Below are positions 58,252 to 64,000 of a DNA stretch of 64,000 nucleotides, one piece after another. The notes beneath the pieces were generated by a model that worked only from the letters and a program-made list of their open reading frames with translations, ran no database searches and was not told where the DNA came from. The stretch covers positions 1,292,374 through 1,356,373 of the forward strand of contig NC_044920.1 in assembly GCF_003576645.1 (NCBI RefSeq), written 5' to 3'. A program made the position numbers and the translations under genes. Every line of letters begins with the position of its first letter. The first letter of the stretch is position 1. Origin of the DNA: Ipomoea triloba (lineage: Eukaryota > Streptophyta > Magnoliopsida > Solanales > Convolvulaceae).

Positions 58252-59224
58252 ATATTAGGACTTTGCTGTATTCTAGGAACACTAGAATTCATTCTCCATC
58301 TCTCTATATTATTAGGAATATTATCATTTACCATTCTGACTGAGACTCTTTGTATCCTTATAAATACATCTCTTTATCATGGATTAATCAATAATAATAA
58401 TAATAATAATTCGCAGAACTATTGTTCTCATATGTTATCAGTATACCAAACGATCCATGGCTTAAAAAAATAAAATAAAAACCACTACTGCCACCACTAA
58501 CCCCCCATCACACTACTATCATATGGTGACACCACATCATCTTCTCGCACCATCTTCGATATTTCATATCCAACCACAGTCCCGATAGATATGCTACAAA
58601 TAATCCATTACTTTATCTCCATTAAACATACTTCCTAAAACTATATGTTATAGAATACTAAACTTGTTCCCTTCCTCAGTGGTCAAAATCTCAGTGGATA
58701 CGTTGAATGCATGTTTCTGTGTTAGGCTTCATTTATTAAGGTTCCGAATGAGTGTCCTGTTGTAGCCACGCTCCGGATGAGTGTTCCGTTGCAGGCGATG
58801 CTGCGACCTAAAATTTGGTCCGTCAAGATTCTTTAATTTTATTTTGTTCGTGACAAAATAGCATCAAAAGAGCTACTATATGCAAGGAAACTACATCTCT
58901 ACAAAAAAGACCAACTAGCAGACATCTTCACCAAGTCACTAACCACAACAAGGCTAAATAATATAAGGTACAATCTAAATGTTCTATCTCTTTAGAGAAC
59001 CTTAAGCTTGAAAGAGTACGTGTATTAGGACTCTGTATTCTATGCACACTAGAATTCATTTTCCCTCCCCCTATATTATTAGGAACATATGTTATCCTTT
59101 ATTTTTACCATTCTGACTAGGACTCTTTATATCATTATAAATACATCTCTTCATGATGTACTTTACATCACCATAGATTGATCAATAATAATATCATTCC
59201 CAGAACTATTGTTCTCTTCCAACA
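58252..59224 (+). mobile_element. Internally deleted Copia element with two LTRs
   Basis: Two similar LTRs of about 200 bp, 58252-58440 and 59021-59224, share TATTAGGACT, CACTAGAATTCATT, CATTCTGACT, GACTCTTT and ATCAATAATAATA. Between them only the end of RNase H remains: QKKDQLADIFTKSLTTTRLNN (58896-58960), then the stop and a short purine tract before the second LTR. The rest of gag-pol is deleted. Confidence 0.8.
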
Positions 59225-59835
59225 CACTCACGATCAAGCCACAGGATTTACTGCAATTTGCGGATTAGTGGTAGTTGATAAATCATAGTATATCAAAATC
59301 TAATTAAGATGTACTTAATAATGGTAAAAATAAGGTAGTAGTAATGCTCAGATTCAATGTACAATAAAAGTATAATGTAAAAACAAAATGGATGAAGAAT
59401 AAACAAAAAAGGGTCACACATACTCCTTATTAGCTTATGGGTTTTTGACTGTTCAGTAGATGAGGCATCCACCATTTTTTTTTTCGGGTTTGTCAATGTC
59501 CCATATTATTTGTACACTGGAATTTACTTTCTATCTACTCTCAAATTCAACTATCAACTATTATTCACCCTCACAAAATTTTAATATTGACATTTTTTTT
59601 TGAATCCAATAACATGATAAAAGATAACTAATCATCAACTGTCACATTGTGAAATAAAGTGAGAGAGTAGAAATAAGTATCACATGGCCGGAGTAGAACT
59701 CGTATCTTAGCTTCATTCTCTATAAAGTAAGTCCCGCTGCGCTGTCTTCATTGGCAGGCATTAAGAATTTAAGATGACCCATAACTAGGGAATTTACGTA
59801 GACCGATGCAGTAGTTTACGTATAATTGAGCAGCT

Positions 59836-61335
59836 TTATTGATCATTTGTAACAAGTGACAATCTGACTTTGGTGTTGTGGAATGATGACTTGAAATATT
59901 GGAAGCAGAAATGCAAATCATCTTCACAAGCTATAGTGATCATTTCCCCATCTTCATCCTTGTACATGAATTTAAAACCATCTGCTTCCAAATCAGTGCA
60001 TCTCTTTAAGACTTCTGTCTTCAAACTGTCCAAGGTTAGAAGGTCGAGCGGGAACCTAAGAAGATCCTCTTTGTATTTTACTTTAACCCACATCCTAGTA
60101 CTGTTTTGGGACAGCCGCGGCTGCCGCTGTGGCGTTGTTATACAGCTTGATGGATACAACTTGGATTGCTGATCTTGAAGGTCTGGTGTAAACATTATGC
60201 CTTCTTGGCTCACTCCTTCGTGTTGAGATGTGCTAACTTTGGAAAAAAAATTTAAAGTAAAAAACATTGATTAGATTAGATTAGATTGATGCAGCCATTA
60301 TACTTGAAACTTGAAAGAAATATGGTCAGGAGAAACACAAATCTTACAGACTATGAATCATATAGTTGAAAAAATAGCTAGGGGCTTGGGGGCGTCTAGT
60401 ATGCTATATTAATCAAGGCTTAGGTGCACATGTAATTTTTATTTATTTTTTAAAAAATGTATAGTATTTAATTATTTTTAATTTTTAAGATGTGATAATT
60501 ATGAATTAATACTAAATTATTAAACATTAAATATATATATATATATATATAGTTTCAAACAATGTAGGTTTATTTCCCTTGTTTTTAGTGAAATAACCAA
60601 TTTAAAAGAATGAAACAATAGCTAATGGGGCGACTAAGTGGCCTAGGCAATCAACGTCGGGCCGACTAGCTACCTAGACCACCGATTATAGTAATGCTCT
60701 AGGCGACCGACTGATCAGCGTCTGCGGGATTTTTGCAACACTACTGCTATGAATATTATATATTCTAAATAATATAATATAATATAATATAATAAATCCA
60801 GGCCTACCTTTCTCAATTTCCGTCATTGAGAAGTAGTGGTAGCCACCGGAGGGCATTCCGTGATCACCGGAATGCATTCCAAATTGGCCGTGGAAATGCT
60901 GGAGTAGGTGGAAGAATTCATGAGAGGATAACCAAGACCAAACACGTCCATATTCTCCGCAGCTTTATAGATGTCCTCTGGAGGCCATACCGTTGTCATA
61001 GGAGGCACACCAAGACCAAGCATGTTCCCGGTAGGTGGAAATGTCGTCCATCCCAAAGAAGGCATGTTCTCCACCGTGGAAATGCCAGAGTAGGCAGAAA
61101 CAGGCATAGGAGGAGGCACACCAAGACCAAGCATGTCCTCCATATTCTCGGTTGAAACATTCATTGGAGGCCTACCATGACCAAGCATGTCCTTGTTCCC
61201 AGCTCCCCATCCCAAATTAGGCACGTTCTCCAGCGTAGGGATGTTGATGAACTCAGTAGAACCAAACATCATGTTCTCCGCCTGAGGCAATACAGCAGCA
61301 TTGTCAGGTACACTAGATCCATAACCATTCTCCAT
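59836..61335 (-). pseudogene. PB1-domain protein, copy 3, with frameshift in exon 1
   Basis: Exon 1 (61335-60808) has the same Met/Gly/Pro-rich repeats (MENGYGSS start, MPSLGW, LGLGVPPM, VSTYSSIST) and exon 2 (60236-59836) opens V-S-T-S-Q-H and contains a full PB1 with OPCA YKDEDGEMITIACEDDL. The exon-1 frame runs into TGA at 60823-60825 (after ECPPVATTTSQ), whereas the conserved E-I-E-K before the donor is in another frame. Exon 1 is 528 nt, a multiple of three, where copies 1 and 2 leave one extra base. So the two exons do not join in frame: either a pseudogene, or a 170-aa repeat-only protein, or a sequencing error. PB1 itself has no stop. Confidence 0.75.
60380..60748. mobile_element. hAT-type MITE relic in the intron of PB1 copy 3
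   Basis: GGCCTAGGCAATCAACG, CTAGACCACCG, CTCTAGGCGACCGACTGATC and a right end GGGATTTTTGCAACACTACT match the family at 2385, 7142 and 51635. The left end is degraded; TSD not determined. Confidence 0.6.
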
Positions 61336-61439
61336 TAAAAATGAATTTCTTTTAGCTAGCTAGGATCATACAAGAATATCAAGCTAAGGAACGCTTAATT
61401 GTCTCAAGCAAAAAAGCCTATCCTTAGCTTGAAGGAGTA

Positions 61440-62130
61440 AACTCAGTAAAGGACTCTGATCTTAAGTAGGAAACTCGAAAGTCGAAACCCAAAAGAAGAG
61501 AAGAGAGAGTAGAGACGTCGGATATGCTGTGAGATGAGGGAAATTAAAGAAAAAGAGAAGAGGGTGGGGTAGGGGGGTGTTCCCCATTTGTCTCCCCAAA
61601 GGTGTTTGCCACTTCTCATCCAAAAATTTGCCAAAAAGAATATCCCATTCATTTGTCTTTTAGTTGTAGATACTCTCAATCACTCCTTCAGAACGTGCTG
61701 TTACACTTTTTAGAGTAACATATATTCACTTTAACTTTTTTTGACTAATATTCTCTTTATAAGGTCTTATTATTAATGATTGTAATTGTTTATACTTTTA
61801 TTAAGTCCATCTCTTTTATATCTAATATAGTCATCGACTATAGTGGTTTTACTCAATTTAGTCATAAGTGACTTTTTTTTTGTACTCTATTTAATTCTCG
61901 ACTTTAATGGTTTTACACACTTCTGTGAGTTCTGTTTGTTCGTTGGATGTTGATAACAAGATTAACATGGTAATTTCATTTCCCTTTTATTTTTTATCAG
62001 ATCAATTATTAATTATCTTATAAATTGGGTAAATCTTATATGTTCAAAAAGTCAAGAATGGCAATAAGTACCCTCCTCTAAAAATTAAATTTGTAATCGA
62101 GTGATTACTCTATAGAAAGCTTGACCAACT
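61440..62130. other. 5' flank of PB1 copy 3 and AT-rich intergenic sequence
   Basis: 61440-61570 has words seen upstream of copies 1 and 2 (GTAAAGGACTCTGATC..AAGTAGGAAACTCGA, AGAGACG.CGG). No further gene. Confidence 0.45.
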
Positions 62131-62134
62131 TAGA

Positions 62135-62350
62135 GTTGCACTAATTTATAGGAAGTGAATAGGAAAAATGACGTGAAAGGTCCTGTCGTTGGTGGCGCTA
62201 AAGCCAACCTGGTGGGGCACGGTAAAAACTTCAAGAAAGCCAAAAAGGACAAGCAGAAGCTAGGTCCAAAAGGAGGCGTTACTAAGACGAAGTTTTCTGG
62301 TAAATGCTTCAACTGTGGCAAGAGTAGCCACAAGTCATCTGAGTGCAAGG
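62135..62350 (+). mobile_element. Copia gag fragment with CCHC zinc knuckle
   Basis: A Lys/Gly-rich stretch followed by KCFNCGKSSHKSSECKV, a CX2CX4HX4C knuckle typical of Copia gag. The frame is cut off at the border of the next element. Confidence 0.85.
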
Positions 62351-64000
62351 TGGTCGTAGCCTTTTTGAGGTACAAACAAATACCCGGAGTATTCCGGGGT
62401 TATCGATCCACAGGGAAGCGGGGTATTAAGCACTAGTTACTAATTAATTCACGAGAAGCTATTCCAACGCTAACAATGGGTATTTATCTAAAATTATGAA
62501 AACAAAATAAATGAAGCAAGGCAAACGAACTTTTATATACAAGAGATTAAGAGCGGGATTTTTGGTTGTCAAAGTGTTAATCACCTAGTGCCAATCTAAA
62601 GTGAAATAACCATTCGAGTTCAACAAGTGTGGATGATTGCAATCTAAAAGGGAAAGATTACTCTCGTAATTCAAACCCAAAATAAGGTAATTGGAATACT
62701 CACTCTTGTGAGCTATTCACAACGTATAAGCAAGAACAAGCAATAAATGGAATACCCACTCTCGTGGGCTATTCACAATTGGAATACTCACTCTCGTGAG
62801 CTATTCACAATAAATCCCTTAATCAACATGTCCTCTCTCGAGGTACAAGAATCAAGTGCAATTGTGGGTGCTCTAATTCATAGACAAATTTAGCAATGAA
62901 ACAAGTAATTAGGATCCTTAACTACAAGCATCAAGAAATTAAGCCACAATTACAACACAAGTAATAAACCCAAATAGATATTTCATTCAAGCAATTAAAG
63001 AACTAGGCACATAGGTTCATAAACACTTATCAATCCAAAAATCCCAAAGGAAAGCTTAGCCTATCATGGCTAAAATAAATTCAACAAATATACAATAAAG
63101 CTTTAAAATAGAAAAGAGAGGAAGAAATTCTCCCGAATGATGCCTCCAAGCTCTTCTCTTCTCTTGTTGTTGCTTCAAATCTTCTTCCTTGCTCTCATTT
63201 TTGGTCCAAATCCGCAGCCAAGCTTATTAGGGTTGATAGGAAGTGATGCTTTTATAGTGGGTGGAGAATGGGGGGCAAAAATGGCAATTCAAAGAACAGA
63301 AAAATCGCAGATCTGCAAATTTCGCCGCGACGAGAATTAGGCTCGCCGCGGCGAGAGCGTCACTGCCCAAATATTGGGACTTTCGCCGCGGCGAGAATCT
63401 GCCTGGGACGCAGCTCCAACTTGCAGCCTGATTTTGACCCTTTTCCCTTTTGAATCACACTTTGATGTCTTCACAAGAATTGTAGCCCTTGAAGTCTTCT
63501 TTCCAATGGTTCAAGAATCATCTCATTTGGAATTTCTTAGCTTGATATATGATCCAATCACCGAGGTGTCGCCATATTTAGTCGGAATTACAACTCTTTG
63601 ATCTTTTGACCATTTTTCCTTTTGATCTACACTTTGATGTCTTGATAAGAGTTGTAGCCCTTTAAGTCTTCTTTTCAATGGCTCAAGAATCATCTCATTT
63701 GGATATTCCTAGGAAGAGATATGACCCGATTACCAAAATGTCGCCATGGTTGCGGGAATCTCTTGCTCAACTTTTCCTTTGTTTTGTTCATGTGGTCAAA
63801 TCCATTGAAAGTGCAACTCTTTGGCTCCCTTGGAAGTATTTTTGACATCATCTTAGCTTCACCTTGGCTCCCCTATGGCTTGAGATTCATCCAAAAATGT
63901 CCCGAAAAACATACATTTCCTTCAATTAATCAATTTATGCACCTAAAGATATAAACAATTGAATTAAGGCACATTTTGCATAAAATCAAATTATTTATCA
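62350..64000. mobile_element. LTR-like element inserted in the gag fragment (runs off the window)
   Basis: It begins near GTGGTCGTAGCCTTTTTGAG; the text TTATCGATCCACAGGGAAGC is typical of long plant LTRs, like the one at 38678. Inside are three GC palindromes CGCCGCGGCGAG (about 63323-63395, one diverged) and a 150-bp tandem duplication (63455-63600 and 63623-63740: TTTGATGTCTTnAnAAGAnT, TCAAGAATCATCTCATTTGG). Open frames are non-coding by eye. Confidence 0.55.

Overview
This window is nuclear DNA of a higher plant. The genes have GT-AG introns, and the families present are plant ones: NAC, RWP-RK/PB1, an LRR receptor-like kinase and a plant-type S6 kinase. Between genes lie AT-rich stretches and many transposon remnants (Copia, LINE, SINE, Helitron, hAT-, MULE- and Harbinger-type MITEs). 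A eudicot is likely; I cannot name the species from the sequence alone. One N sits at the start of a poly(A) run (34658).

Layout. 1-5.6 kb holds repeats and the probable 5' leader of an LRR receptor-like kinase (CDS 5636-8139, two exons; a hAT MITE sits in its intron). 10.5-11.7 kb holds a thioredoxin-h-like gene with a CNHS active site; its first exon was not found. 12.4-14.6 kb is a block of MITEs. 15.4-17.7 kb (minus strand) holds a complete six-exon S6 kinase gene of the TOR pathway. The rest, 21-61.4 kb, is a cluster of six related genes and their remains.

The cluster is the most interesting part. (1) The gene at 21204-22575 (+) encodes 320 aa: a NAC domain, then a complete RWP-RK-like segment split by a phase-1 intron, then a C-terminal PB1 domain of the NIN-like-protein (NLP) type. 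It reads as a NAC gene fused to the tail of an NLP gene. (2) Two near-identical minus-strand genes (28751-27504 and 48932-47686) encode NAC plus PB1, with a hydrophobic segment between them and no clear RWP-RK. (3) Three minus-strand loci (25706-24607, 42061-40958, 61335-59836) encode a Met/Gly/Pro-rich repeat region and the same PB1 domain without NAC. Their second exon starts at the same phase-1 splice site and with the same residues (V-S-x-S) as the second half of RWP-RK in gene 1. The third locus has a frameshift.

The [PB1-only gene, NAC-PB1 gene] pair is a segmental duplication (about 24.4-31.8 kb against 40.7-54.7 kb). Because both copies are in the window, one often serves as the empty site for a transposon in the other. 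This let me define a 1.6-kb long-TIR MULE-like element, a hAT element, a Harbinger-like element and a newly made inverted repeat. I infer that the NAC-RWP-RK-PB1, NAC-PB1 and PB1-only proteins could interact through their PB1 domains, each of which keeps both the basic lysine and the acidic OPCA motif.
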